NCBI GenBank assembly: GCA_004519485.1
Contig: CP038133.1
Location: 248,001 to 312,000 of the forward strand
Reading direction: 5' to 3'
Origin: Nannochloropsis oceanica
Lineage: Eukaryota; Sar; Eustigmatophyceae; Eustigmatales; Monodopsidaceae
Length of the DNA: 64,000 bases
Every line of letters begins with the position of its first letter. Positions within the stretch are counted from its first letter, which is position 1. The notes under the pieces are model-generated. The model did not search any database. It was not told the origin of the DNA and saw nothing but the letters and a program-made list of their open reading frames with translations. The position numbers and the translations under genes are program-made. Positions 40,054-50,300 of the stretch are shown here, piece by piece.

Positions 40054-43000
40054 ATGCAAGCCCCTCAGCACGACGGTGTCATCATCCCCATCCGGGGCTC
40101 ACAGGAAGCGGAATGTGTCCATTTGTTGCCGGAGGACCTGCCGGATATGAATGACTCGGCGGGCGTGGACGCCATCCTCCAGATTTTGCAAGCAGAGTTT
40201 GCCTTGCCCAACGTGTGGGCGGACTTGGCCGAGGCCTACTACCGCAAGGGACGTCCGGACATTTTTCGAGAGGTTTTGAGATTGTTGTTGGAAGGTTTAC
40301 TGGAGGACGGGGTAAAGGAGGAGATGGAGGGGCACACGGAGGCGCAGAAACGACAATTTGCCATGGGGTTGCTCCGCGTGTACAATATGCTGGGGGCGCA
40401 AGCGACCTTGGAAGCCATCAAATGCAAGCATGCAGAGGACGAACAACGGCGGATGGAGCTGTGGGACACTGCTAAGCGGGATTTCGACCTGGCTGACACT
40501 GTGGTGCAGTATGCAGAGCCCACCCTTCTGAACAAGGGATGGATGGCCTTGAACCTAAGTGCGGGCGCCACGTGGAAGCACGCTAACTACCTATTTAACA
40601 ATGCCATCACTGAAGCCCGGAACCGCGGTGGGCACAATTTGCTGGCAATGCTAGGGCTGGCTATACACGCGTATCATATGAAGACGCCTGAGGAGCTGCG
40701 CCGGGCCCGCAAGCTGTTTGGGGAGGTTATTCGTCGTTACCCCGGTTGCCCCGCGGAAGTCCGGGTAGGGTTTGGTCTATGCTGTTATCGCCTGGGGGAG
40801 ACTGATCGAGCCAAGGCTGCGTTCCAACGGGCTTTGACTTTGAATCGTGGGAATCGGTTGGCGTTGCTGGCGCTTGCGAGGGCCGAGTTGTCGGATGCCA
40901 AGCTCGAGGAATACCCAACGACGTTGGATCGTGTGGTGAAAATGCAGACGGCGGCGTACGTGCAAGGAGATAAGGACCCGTTGGCAATGGTAAGTTTGGC
41001 TACTTATTATTTGCATAAGTGGTTTCCGTTGCCCGCGGATGCATTGAAGATGGCGGATGGAAGTGAGAAGGTCACGGTGGGGGCGTCGGAAGGCGCGAAT
41101 GGTCGACTGGTGGACTTCGAGAGGGGCGACTTAATCAGGGTGGGGCCTGTGTTTACTGCCCGGGTGTTGGAGGTAGTAGAGAAGGAGGTGGATGGTGAGG
41201 AGAAGAGCGGGCCGGCGGTGGTGACAACGACCTTAACGTTGGACAGACCTTTTCACGGACGTGGGGTCGCGACTGAGGCAGAGACGGAAGATGGGCAACC
41301 ACCGCATTACCCGCGGTTGGCCCTGTACCGCAAGGATTTTAAGCAAGCTATGTCCCTCCTTGACAGTGTCCTGGGTCGGCCAGAAGAGCTTTGTCCCAAT
41401 GACTTGAGGGGGGAAGCTTTGTATCTCAAAGCGCGTGTGGTGCATCAATTGGATGACTTTGAGTCCGCGCGTACTTACTACCAACAAGCCTGCCAAATCT
41501 GTCCTGACCTCGCGCCCGCTCAATATGGATATGCTCAAATGCTGGCAGCACAAAGCCGGACCCTTACCCTGCGAGATCGGAAGCAAGAGGCTGCTGCTCG
41601 TTTAAGGGAAGCAGTACTAGCGCTGAATAGAGTTTTGGATAGAGTGCCCAACGACCCGGAGGCTTTGACGTTGCTCGGGCTGCTCTTAGCTGAGCAACAC
41701 CAAGATGCCCCCGATAAGAGCGAAGCGCTTGAAAAGCTACGGCGTGCTGTGGACCTGCGGCCGGACGTGAAGGAGACATGGGTGGCTTTGGGGCAAGTGT
41801 ATCAGCGTGAGCCTGGGCCTGATTTAAAGGAAGCATTGCGGTGTCAATTAAAAGCGGAGGATCTGATTTTGCGGCACCAAGAGCCAGTTCCTGCTGCGCT
41901 GTTAAGTAATATTGGTGCATTGTTTCATGTGAAAGGGGAGCAAAGGGCGGCAAGGGGGTACTATCGCCGGGCGCTTGAGGCGTTTGCGACGACGGGGGGG
42001 ACTGGGCTGGGGGATTTGGAAGCTCAATATCTGCCGGAGGAGCAGCAAATTAGGCATGAGAGTAATGCGGTCTTCTGGCGGTGGGAAGACGTGGACGGGA
42101 TGACGGTGGAGTTGGAAACGGGAAGTAGGAGGGCAGCGGTTGTGGGAAATGGGGCAGATGGCTTAAGTGGTCTGAAGCCGGGGGAGCACTTGAAATTCAG
42201 GTTGGGCCAGGGAAGGAGGGAGGGATTTGTATCGGAAGTGGCAGCTGAGGGGGAAGAGGGGGGGGAGGAGGACAGGACGAGCGGGGATTTGCTGTTGAAG
42301 CATGCATATTTCTTGCCTGCGCCCCCGGGGCCAGTGCATGTGGCGAGGAAGCATAGTCGGGGTTTGTTGAGGCAGGAAACGTTGACGACTGTGTTCAATC
42401 TTGCGATGGTTCATCAGGAGATGGGTGAATTCAGTGCCGCCGAAGAACTTTACCTCGCGATAAGCAAGCAGTATCCTTCTTACGCAGCTGCGTATGTCAA
42501 GCTGGGACTATTAGCTCAGAGTCAAGGGAGGGGGCCTGAGGCTTTAATGTGGTTGGGCAAGGCCAGGTCGCTGGCGCCACAAGATAGGGAGGTGGCGGCG
42601 ATTTGTGGGAAGGTGGAGCAGGACTTGGGGAGGAGGGATCAGGCGCAGCGGTTGTTTGAGCCCCTGAATAAGGAGGGGGATCCGTACGCGATGGTGGCCT
42701 TGGGGAATTTGTATTTTATGAATTCGATTACAGTCCCTGATAAGGCGCATCATATTGGGCATGCCCGCGTTTATCACACTAAAGTGTTGAAAAAAGAGCC
42801 AAAGAACCTGTACGCGGCGCATGGGCTGGGACTGGTCTTGGCAGAGGAGTTTGGAAAGGTGGATGATGCGCGGGCGGTGTTGCAGGCGGTGCGGGAGAGG
42901 TCAGGAGATAAACCAGATGAGATTTTGATTAATATTGGGCACATGTTTGTGGCGCAGGGGCAACGCAGCGCAGCTATTCATTGCTACGAGGCTTTTTTGA

Positions 43001-44295
43001 AGAAGCGGCCTCTAGCGGCGGACGGATTGTATGTGAGAGTGTTGGAGTTCATGGCGCACGCGCATTTTCTTGGGAGGGGTTGGGAGAAGGCATTGAGGGC
43101 TATTGCAAAGGGGTTTCATTTGGAACCTACCAAAGCGTCCCTTGCTTTCAATGTGGGGTTGGTATTAGATGCATCGGTATCGGAGGCATTCAAGCGGGCG
43201 AATGCGTTGGTGACGACGTCGGTGGAGGAATCGAGGGGGGCGCAGAGAGATTTATTGGTGGCCATTGATATGCTCTCGCGGTCGGAGTTGGCGTCAACGT
43301 ATGCAAAGGTGAAGAAAAAGGTAGATTATTTGAAGGCGAATCAATCGCTGGCGCGGCAATATGTTCAGGCGGAGGGGAAGAGGTTTAGGGAGGATGAGGA
43401 GAACAAAGCGAGGCAGGCGGCTTTGGTGGCGGCTGAGATGAGGAGGCGGGATGAGGTTAAAAGGGTGGAAGAGGAAGAGAGGGAGAAAGAGAGGGAGGCG
43501 GCAAGGCACGCAGCTTTGCAGCGGGATGAGGAGTTGAGGCGTTTAACCTCACAATGGGCACAAGAACCAAAAGAAGCACCCAAGTCAAGCAAAAAGGGGG
43601 CAGGGAGAAAGAGTGGGGAGATCTTATCGGAGGGGGAGGAGGAGGAAGGGAGCGACGGGGGGGAGGGAAGGAAGCGGCCTAAAAAGCATGTGGGAAGCGA
43701 TGATGGAAATGATGATGACGAGGATGAGGAAGGGGGAGGATCAGCGCACATTCCGCCGCAGCTGGCCAGCAGTAGCGAGGGTAGCAGCAGCGATGACAGC
43801 TCGGACGACGAGGCTTATGGGGTACGGCCCGCCGAGCCGAGCAAGAGGAGAGAGGAGGGGAAGGAGGGGGCTTTCGCCTCGCCAATGGAGGAAGGCGATG
43901 GTACCGGCGGCAATGGTGACGGCGATGGGGAGGACGGAGAAGAGTCTCGGAAGCGCAAGGGGGAGGAAGGAGGAGGTGGCGGGCCAAAGAAGCGTCGGTT
44001 GCAGCGAGCACAGCAGAGCGATGATTCAGGATCGGACGAGGAAGACGAGCTCTTCGGCATTAGCAGCAAACCTACTCCGGCGGCTACTGCTACGTTTGAG
44101 ATGCCAGCTAGTGATCCTCTCCGGGCTGCTGTGGCTCCATCCTCACCAGCGCTATCCGTGGCATTGGCGGGCCCACCTTCTGCTGGCAGTGGCGAGGAAG
44201 GAGGGCAGGGAGCTGGAGAATTGATTGCCTCACCGTCTGCAGTGACGGGGCGGCGCAAGGTTATGGCTGACGAGGACGACGAAGGCGACGAATAA
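40054..44295 (+). CDS. CTR9: CTR9, Paf1 complex TPR subunit
   Basis: CTR9 is the scaffold of the Paf1 complex, which rides on RNA polymerase II and promotes elongation and histone modification. One exon of 1,413 residues. The start MQAPQHDGVIIPIRGSQEAE and following VHLLPEDLPDMNDSAG match the conserved N-terminus, then come about 15 tetratricopeptide repeats (for instance VWADLAEAYYRKGRPDIFRE, GWMALNLSAGATWKHANYLF, ALYLKARVVHQLDDFESART, YVKLGLLAQSQGRGPEALMW) to about residue 1040. A coiled-coil follows (ARQAALVAAEMRRRDEVKRV), then an acidic, Ser-rich, Lys-rich tail of about 250 residues, also usual for CTR9. Two inserts of about 40-60 residues (near 340 and 680) interrupt the repeats. No intron is needed. 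Very sure. Confidence 0.96.
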   Translation: MQAPQHDGVIIPIRGSQEAECVHLLPEDLPDMNDSAGVDAILQILQAEFALPNVWADLAEAYYRKGRPDIFREVLRLLLEGLLEDGVKEEMEGHTEAQKRQFAMGLLRVYNMLGAQATLEAIKCKHAEDEQRRMELWDTAKRDFDLADTVVQYAEPTLLNKGWMALNLSAGATWKHANYLFNNAITEARNRGGHNLLAMLGLAIHAYHMKTPEELRRARKLFGEVIRRYPGCPAEVRVGFGLCCYRLGETDRAKAAFQRALTLNRGNRLALLALARAELSDAKLEEYPTTLDRVVKMQTAAYVQGDKDPLAMVSLATYYLHKWFPLPADALKMADGSEKVTVGASEGANGRLVDFERGDLIRVGPVFTARVLEVVEKEVDGEEKSGPAVVTTTLTLDRPFHGRGVATEAETEDGQPPHYPRLALYRKDFKQAMSLLDSVLGRPEELCPNDLRGEALYLKARVVHQLDDFESARTYYQQACQICPDLAPAQYGYAQMLAAQSRTLTLRDRKQEAAARLREAVLALNRVLDRVPNDPEALTLLGLLLAEQHQDAPDKSEALEKLRRAVDLRPDVKETWVALGQVYQREPGPDLKEALRCQLKAEDLILRHQEPVPAALLSNIGALFHVKGEQRAARGYYRRALEAFATTGGTGLGDLEAQYLPEEQQIRHESNAVFWRWEDVDGMTVELETGSRRAAVVGNGADGLSGLKPGEHLKFRLGQGRREGFVSEVAAEGEEGGEEDRTSGDLLLKHAYFLPAPPGPVHVARKHSRGLLRQETLTTVFNLAMVHQEMGEFSAAEELYLAISKQYPSYAAAYVKLGLLAQSQGRGPEALMWLGKARSLAPQDREVAAICGKVEQDLGRRDQAQRLFEPLNKEGDPYAMVALGNLYFMNSITVPDKAHHIGHARVYHTKVLKKEPKNLYAAHGLGLVLAEEFGKVDDARAVLQAVRERSGDKPDEILINIGHMFVAQGQRSAAIHCYEAFLKKRPLAADGLYVRVLEFMAHAHFLGRGWEKALRAIAKGFHLEPTKASLAFNVGLVLDASVSEAFKRANALVTTSVEESRGAQRDLLVAIDMLSRSELASTYAKVKKKVDYLKANQSLARQYVQAEGKRFREDEENKARQAALVAAEMRRRDEVKRVEEEEREKEREAARHAALQRDEELRRLTSQWAQEPKEAPKSSKKGAGRKSGEILSEGEEEEGSDGGEGRKRPKKHVGSDDGNDDDEDEEGGGSAHIPPQLASSSEGSSSDDSSDDEAYGVRPAEPSKRREEGKEGAFASPMEEGDGTGGNGDGDGEDGEESRKRKGEEGGGGGPKKRRLQRAQQSDDSGSDEEDELFGISSKPTPAATATFEMPASDPLRAAVAPSSPALSVALAGPPSAGSGEEGGQGAGELIASPSAVTGRRKVMADEDDEGDE

Positions 44296-44750
44296 ACAAT
44301 ACAAAGCAAATAGTAAAATAGACTTATGGGGCGTTGTTACAAAGGAAGCAAAATTAAATGGGGGACAATATGGTGGGGAAATTGATATTGAATTGTGGGA
44401 GATAAGTTTATTACTATATTTCCTACCCCCCTCCCGAAAGATTAACCTTATTTGCTAATCTCTGTCACCTTTCCGCTGGCCGCATTAACTTTCACTTCTA
44501 CCTGCTTTTCTTTAAAATTTATAGTACATCGCATTGGCAGTAGGACTCTAGAAATGTATGTGACAAAGAAAAAGCTACAGTTGTCTCCGACCAGAAGGCT
44601 TTTGCACATATTAAAAAATAGACTTGGCTATCCTCAACATTGATGTATGGAAAAGAGAATATTTCTTTATTTTGTGTGCGTGGTGCCTTGCTCTTTTGAT
44701 TATCTGTGCATGTATTCTGTGTTGTACCCCTCGACTCCCGCCAACCCTAC
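44296..44750. other. Convergent intergenic, no gene seen
   Basis: 455 bp of AT-rich sequence between the stops of CTR9 and CtpA. Short frames on both strands show no family resemblance. Confidence 0.45.
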
Positions 44751-46328
44751 TTAAATTGCCCCCTCCGGTAAGCAGCTCACGGCCGTATCTGTCGCCTCGC
44801 ATACCGAAGGAATATCAACCTCAATCCCCTTCTTATTGATATTATTACCCAACGGCGTCGAATATGCAGCAATGGTCACAGACACTCCTGCTCCCTGCCC
44901 AACCTGCTCGATCGTTTGCACCACACCCTTCCCAAACGTCTTTTCACCCACCAGCTTGGCCCGCCCATTTTCCTTTAACGCCGCCGACAACACCTCCGAG
45001 GCACTCGCTGTCCGCTTGTCCACCACAACAAATAGAGGTTTGGTCGTATCCCGCCCTTCATCCGTCGTCTGATACTCCTCCACAATACCCGTCTTCCCCA
45101 CCACCGAGACAATCTTCTCATAGCTAGGCAGGAAAAGTCGCGCAGTGTCAATTCCCCCTCCCAAGAACCCACCCGGGTTCCCCCTCAAATCAATGACCAA
45201 CGCACTAATCCCCTCCCTCTCCAGTTTGTCCAACTCCGCCGCCACGGTATCGGCAGTCGTCTGCGAAAAAGACCGAATTCGGATTACTCCTACCTTCTTC
45301 CCTCCCTTCGTTGCTGTTGACGCCTCGACGCTCTGGATCTTGATAAGTTGCCTTGTAATGATCAAATCCTTAGCCTCTCCTGTCTTACTTTTGGCCACCA
45401 CCCCCACTTTCGTCCCTGCGGGCCCTCGCAACAGATTAGCACAATCATCAACCAGTAGGCCCGTGGTGGCCTGCCCATCTACGTTCAATAATTTATCACC
45501 TGCTCTCAACCCCCCCGCTTCAGCCGGGGACCCTTTTTCCACCTCTGCCACAGTTAGTTCTTGTGTTGCTGGATCTATCAATAAACTTACCCCTATCCCA
45601 GCGACACTTCCAGTGGCGAGACCGAATAAAGAGTCGTACTGGGAAGGAGGGAGGAAGCGCGTGTATGGGTCACCTAAGGGCTCCAGCATCGCTTTAATTC
45701 CATCATAGACTTGTGCAGTAGTCTTGTAAGGTTTTTTCAAAGCTGTTTGACGCAAGGCGAACCAATCTTGTCCATTAAATGTGCGATCGAGGTAGAGTTT
45801 ATCCACGCGTTTCCAGACGTCAGCAACTAGTTGTTGTTCGTCCGTGAGTCCGGCAACGGCTTGGCTGACCGTGCCTGTGCTTCCCAAGCGTTGGAGACCT
45901 AAGGGAGCAAGTTGCTCCGGCATGGGTGGGATCCATAGTGTGGGAATGAAGACCAAGAGCCAGGCCAAGAGCGGGCGCCATTTGATGCTGGTGGTTTTCG
46001 ATTTTGAGTTCAATTTTTTCCTGTCATGCCTTGAGGGTGTGGAGGAGGAGAACGAGGAGGATGACTGCCGGGAGGATAATTGTCGTTGGGATTGCTCGGC
46101 TTTCAATTCATGCGAAGGTCTTCTTGCGGCGTAAAGTGGGGAGGGCAGGAAGGATGACAGCCGTCGGGGGGGATTGGACGACGATGCTGATGACGAGTGG
46201 ATCGAGGAGGGCAAGAGATAACGGGCGGGGTACGGGCGCTGCCTGTTGGGCAGCGAAGCGAGACATTGCTGGAAGCCCAGGGGCATGGCGGTCGCCATGG
46301 CCGTGGTGAACGAGCTTGGGGGGAGCAT
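44751..46328 (-). CDS. ctpA: Carboxyl-terminal processing peptidase (CtpA, D1 processing)
   Basis: CtpA is a thylakoid-lumen serine protease that trims the precursor of photosystem II protein D1. The exon encodes 525 residues: a Ser/Arg-rich leader of about 110, a hydrophobic segment (WRPLLAWLLVFIPTLWIPPM) suited to a lumen signal or anchor, an N-terminal helical region, a PDZ domain (VAEVEKGSPAEAGGLRAGDK, about 265-340) and the protease core with VIDLRGNPGG. The catalytic dyad is Ser442 in KRTASASEV and Lys467 in GEKTFGKGV, 25 residues apart as in Scenedesmus D1 protease (Ser372/Lys397). The frame continues open upstream of the ATG to an acceptor-like CCCACCGCAG, so a first exon with the ER signal peptide is probably missing from this model. 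Confidence 0.93.
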   Translation of the reverse strand: MLPPSSFTTAMATAMPLGFQQCLASLPNRQRPYPARYLLPSSIHSSSASSSNPPRRLSSFLPSPLYAARRPSHELKAEQSQRQLSSRQSSSSFSSSTPSRHDRKKLNSKSKTTSIKWRPLLAWLLVFIPTLWIPPMPEQLAPLGLQRLGSTGTVSQAVAGLTDEQQLVADVWKRVDKLYLDRTFNGQDWFALRQTALKKPYKTTAQVYDGIKAMLEPLGDPYTRFLPPSQYDSLFGLATGSVAGIGVSLLIDPATQELTVAEVEKGSPAEAGGLRAGDKLLNVDGQATTGLLVDDCANLLRGPAGTKVGVVAKSKTGEAKDLIITRQLIKIQSVEASTATKGGKKVGVIRIRSFSQTTADTVAAELDKLEREGISALVIDLRGNPGGFLGGGIDTARLFLPSYEKIVSVVGKTGIVEEYQTTDEGRDTTKPLFVVVDKRTASASEVLSAALKENGRAKLVGEKTFGKGVVQTIEQVGQGAGVSVTIAAYSTPLGNNINKKGIEVDIPSVCEATDTAVSCLPEGAI

Positions 46329-47308
46329 GTGGAGGCGCGTAGTCTGGGCGTGTCCAACCTGGCTGGCGTAGTCGCTTGGCGTGCTGGTTGTGTTGGCGAG
46401 GCCTGCGGTGGGTGGTTAAGTTTGGGTGGGGTGAGTGGTTAGCGCCGCACTTCGTAGAAGATTGCTCATCTTTCACACCATGACACCATAACTGTTTAGT
46501 TACCTTCACTTAACATTTGAAGCTCTCCCAAGAATGCCAAGCCAAACCCAACACGAGAGACTGACCGTCCGACGGTCAATGCGAGTCCGCGGGTCGCTCT
46601 CGCGCATTCAGCATCGCCGACACATTTCTGTCCTTTTGAGGGTTATCGCATTCCAATTCTGCGTGCCCACTCAGTCCCCGAAACCAAACGTGTTATCGCA
46701 GTCGAAAGTCCGGAGAGGCTATGTTCGAGATGCAGGGAGTGTTCGGCTCAGTGGTGGCTTTGGTGCCACGCGGTAAGTGCGTGGGCGAAGCAAAGAAGGG
46801 CGAAGGAACCAATCTCTCTTGGAGGCTCATTGGAAGCCTTCTTTCCTCGGTGCCGCCAACAAACCCACAAACAAGAGCCCGTAACCAGCCATGTCGCGCC
46901 TGTGTCGCGGCTGGGCTGAAAAAATATGCACCCCTGGTACTTAAATGTAGGATCATGGTGGCCGAAAGGCGTCTCTTCGTCCCTACTTCTGGAGTCTATT
47001 TCCCCGGAGTCCACCAAATCAGTCCAGCGTATGCCCTTCAAAGCGTGGCCTTCCACACCGATTGTTATGCCCACAAAAGACCAGAAACGTACTATCCACG
47101 ACCGGCATTTTCCCCCTTACACTTACTTATTTACTTTCTTCTCACCCACAGGCTGCTGCAAGGAAACCATCCACGGCATGTACTGAGAGCCAGCGAAGGG
47201 GAACGAAGAAGGAGGAAGGCGAGGCGACAGCGCAGCGCAGCACGTGGCAGACAAAGAGCACGGCCGCTGCTAGGCAAGCGCCCGTCCCCGACAACGACTA
47301 AATATAGC
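46329..47308. promoter_or_regulatory. Divergent region CtpA / E2F, likely with 5' exons
   Basis: About 980 bp. The left part probably holds a short first exon and intron of CtpA (candidate start near 46471, MSNLLRSA...). The right part is open in the E2F frame from an ATG at 46721, but its sequence is unlike E2F and includes an acceptor-like TTCTCACCCACAG at 47154, so it is more likely leader or intron than protein. Confidence 0.35.
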
Positions 47309-48943
47309 ATGACTATGAGCCTGACGACCCCACAAAGATCATCTCGAGGCAATAACGGCAGCAACACCAACACCACCGCCACCAACAACACCAACAACAA
47401 CACCTCCACCAACCACGACAACGACAACCACAACACCAACAGCAGCAATAGTGGCAACAACAGTTGCGGCGGCAGCGGCAGTGGGTCTTCCGGAGGGGGG
47501 GCAAAACGGGCCAAGATGGACCACAGCATCGCAACTAATGGCCCCTCTCTGGCGATCGGCACGACAACAACAGCTACAGCAGCAGCAGCAGCACTGTTGC
47601 CCACTCCGTCTTCGTCCTCGAAAAAGCGCGGCGGGACAGCAGCAGTAGCAACAGCAGCAGCAGCGGCGGCAGCAGCAGCAGCAGGAGGGGTAGTGAGAGG
47701 TCACCCACCACCCCATGTCGTGCCACCAGCCACAGCCTTGGCCGGCAGTGCTACTCCTGGAGGGGGCGGAGTAGGACGAGGAGGAGGAGGGGGAGGGGAG
47801 GGGATCATGAGTAAGATGGTCTCGCCCACCCCACGGACCGTAACAAAGGCACGACCCTCGCCCAGTAGCCGATATGATAGCTCTTTGGGATTGCTCACTA
47901 AAAAATTCGTCGAACTTTTGCAAGGGCAGCAGGAAAGGGGGGATTCATTGGATTTAAATCAAGCGGCAATAAAGCTCTCGGTTCAAAAACGGCGAATTTA
48001 TGATATTACGAACGTGTTGGAAGGGATCGGATTGATTGAGAAGAAGAGTAAGAATAACATCGCATGGCGCGGAGCTGCTGCTTCGGCCTTGAGTACCAGC
48101 AGTGGTTGCAACAGTAGCAGTGTCAATAGAGGGATTGAGGGGGAGGAGGAAGAGGAAGGGGGAATTGAGGAAGGAGGGAACTGTGGGGAGGAGAAGAGGC
48201 AGTTGCAACGGGATATGGAGGAGCTTCGGCAGGAGGAGAAGGACCTAAAGGAGTATATTCAGAAGATGACGAAAATGATGCAAGACGAACAAGAACAGAA
48301 CACCCGTCTCATGTACGTCACTCAAGAAGACCTAGGGAAGCTCCCATGCTTCGAGCATCAAACCGTCATTGCGATTCGTGCTCCCCAGGGTACCACCTTG
48401 GAGGTGCCTGATCCTGACGAGGGCATGCCGGAGGGAGATCGAAAATTCCAAGTGCAACTCAATTCGACCAATGGCCCTGTGGATATTTATTTGGTCACTA
48501 CTCCGCCTGCGGTAGAGGGAGGAGGGGGGGGGCAAGTCGGAGGACTGGATGAGGGGCAAGGTCAACAGCTGCAAGGAGATGGAGGGAAGGGGCCGATGAA
48601 AGGTGAAATGGAGCCTCCGCCATCACCGGCCATGGCAGGAGGGAATTCGAAGGAGGCGCACCACCACCAGCAGGAGTATCAACAACCGCAACAGCAGCAG
48701 CAGCACCATCACCAGCAGCATCATTCTAACCAGCTGCCGCTGCAGCAGCATGAGCTGGGCGGGTTGAGCCACCACCACAACCAGACAGGGCCTGGGGGGA
48801 TGGTGGGCGCGATGGGTGGGTACAAGCCCTCCCCTGCGCCCTCGCCGTCGGGGGCGACGGGAGGGGTGATGAGCGACCCGGTCTTTCAGTTTGGGATGAC
48901 GGATGAGGAGGGAATCTCGGAGATGTGGCTTGAGGAGAGTTAG
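47309..48943 (+). CDS. E2F transcription factor
   Basis: E2F factors with DP partners drive S-phase genes and are held by retinoblastoma protein. From ATG 47309 the exon encodes 544 residues. The first 185 are low-complexity (Asn/Thr, Ser/Gly, Ala runs). The winged-helix DNA-binding domain lies at about 188-254: [56 protein letters not shown], including the recognition R-R-I-Y-D. Next are a leucine-zipper-like coiled coil ([20 protein letters not shown]) and the marked box ([29 protein letters not shown]). A His/Gln/Gly-rich stretch leads to the C-terminus [15 protein letters not shown], resembling the acidic transactivation/Rb-binding motif of animal and plant E2Fs. Start is uncertain because the frame is open to 46721. 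Confidence 0.92.
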   Translation: MTMSLTTPQRSSRGNNGSNTNTTATNNTNNNTSTNHDNDNHNTNSSNSGNNSCGGSGSGSSGGGAKRAKMDHSIATNGPSLAIGTTTTATAAAAALLPTPSSSSKKRGGTAAVATAAAAAAAAAAGGVVRGHPPPHVVPPATALAGSATPGGGGVGRGGGGGGEGIMSKMVSPTPRTVTKARPSPSSRYDSSLGLLTKKFVELLQGQQERGDSLDLNQAAIKLSVQKRRIYDITNVLEGIGLIEKKSKNNIAWRGAAASALSTSSGCNSSSVNRGIEGEEEEEGGIEEGGNCGEEKRQLQRDMEELRQEEKDLKEYIQKMTKMMQDEQEQNTRLMYVTQEDLGKLPCFEHQTVIAIRAPQGTTLEVPDPDEGMPEGDRKFQVQLNSTNGPVDIYLVTTPPAVEGGGGGQVGGLDEGQGQQLQGDGGKGPMKGEMEPPPSPAMAGGNSKEAHHHQQEYQQPQQQQQHHHQQHHSNQLPLQQHELGGLSHHHNQTGPGGMVGAMGGYKPSPAPSPSGATGGVMSDPVFQFGMTDEEGISEMWLEES

Positions 48944-50300
48944 GGGAAGGAAGGGAGGGAGGGAAGGAGAGCGGTTTGTCAGTGTGTATTCGGACAGTAG
49001 TGCTGAGTGTTTTTCTTACCTCGCCGCACGTATTGTTGAAGAGGAAGAGGCTTGTAATGGCATCTGGTGTTTCGGCAATATAAGTAGAGCTTGAGAAAAG
49101 AGAATTGGATTGAAAAGGAGAGAGGAAAGAGTTGGAATGGAGGGAGGCGGAGGAAGGGAAAGGGTGTCCCTGTGTGCATAGGATAAGGGGCCGTGCATTG
49201 TAACACTAAGAACTGATGAAAGAAGAAGGAGAAGCAGCAGCAGCCTTAGGTGACGAGAGATAGACAGAGAGGCAGCAAAGACGCAAGCTAGCAAAGAAGC
49301 AGCAAGGGAACAACCAGGGAAGAAGGAAGATGATAAATGAAAAGCTCACCAGTAGAGAGTAGAACGTCAAGAGACAAGACGACGATGATGATGGTAGTCG
49401 GGGTTGTATCTGAGGGGGGGAGGGAGGAAGCAACTGGAAGGGATGCATTCCACCTATACCAATAAGAACTATATCCACAGAACGATGAGAAGGAGGCAGA
49501 TGAGGAAGAAGAAAAAAGGAGGGCCAAGGAGAAGTCGACATGCAACAGAAGGATGCCGACTCATACAAGAGTCGGAATGCAGAAGTACACAAACAAGGGA
49601 GAGGAAGATGAGTAGAAAGAATATTAAGAGGGAAACAGGGAAATGGAGGCATAATTGTGGACAAGAGAGGAAGAATGGGAAAATTGCGACCGAAAATGAA
49701 GCCGACGACGTGTGCACGGGAACGAGCGGTTGGAGGCAGTTTCTTACTCTCGCTGCATTCTCGCCCCTACCACTACCACCACTATCGTGAAAACAGCGTG
49801 TAGATTGCGAATTACTCCACAGCCACGAAACAAGAAAGTAAGCGAGGAAAAGGAGAAAGTGTGGAGAGATGAGGTTCAAAGGGGAAGAGACGAATGGGAA
49901 ATGTGGCGAGGGCCTGGAAAAAGAAGTGAATGCAAACGCAACATAAGAAGAGGGTGGACAACAGGTAGAAGCAGACAAGGCGCAGTCATAGGTATAACGA
50001 TATCATCCGTATGTGAGGAAGACATCGTGACGTGAAGCAAAAGAGTATTTTTTGCGCACGTTCCCTTCTTCAGTTTTTTAACATCAAGTCCCCACGGTTG
50101 AAAAGAAAAGGGAGAAAACATGAACGAACACTCACCCATCCACACTCGCACCCCAAAATAAAGAATCCAAAGGGAAACAGGATAAATAATGATGAAAATC
50201 AACCCGAAGCTGTAAGAAAACACTGTCGTCCATCGACACGTCTCATTCGATCGCTCTTTCACGCATGAGTACAATCGGTTGGTAGTTTATACAATTGAGT
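48944..50300. other. 1.36 kb convergent intergenic, purine-rich plus strand
   Basis: Between the stops of E2F and ACTR10. The plus strand is strongly purine-rich (AGG, GAA, GGA) over 48944-50000, which produces long Ser/Leu/Phe frames on the minus strand that look artefactual. One minus-strand piece at 50274-50090 encodes a plausible membrane segment (YSFGLIFIIIYPVSLWILYF), but it has no ATG start. No gene is claimed. Confidence 0.45.

Noticed and set aside
46721-47308. N-terminal extension of E2F by 196 residues
   Set aside because: Sequence unlike any E2F, contains an acceptor-like site; more likely leader or intron, though not excluded.
49206-49978. Hydrophobic Ser/Leu/Phe-rich minus-strand frames
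   Set aside because: The plus strand is a purine-rich tract; the opposite strand then reads as hydrophobic noise.
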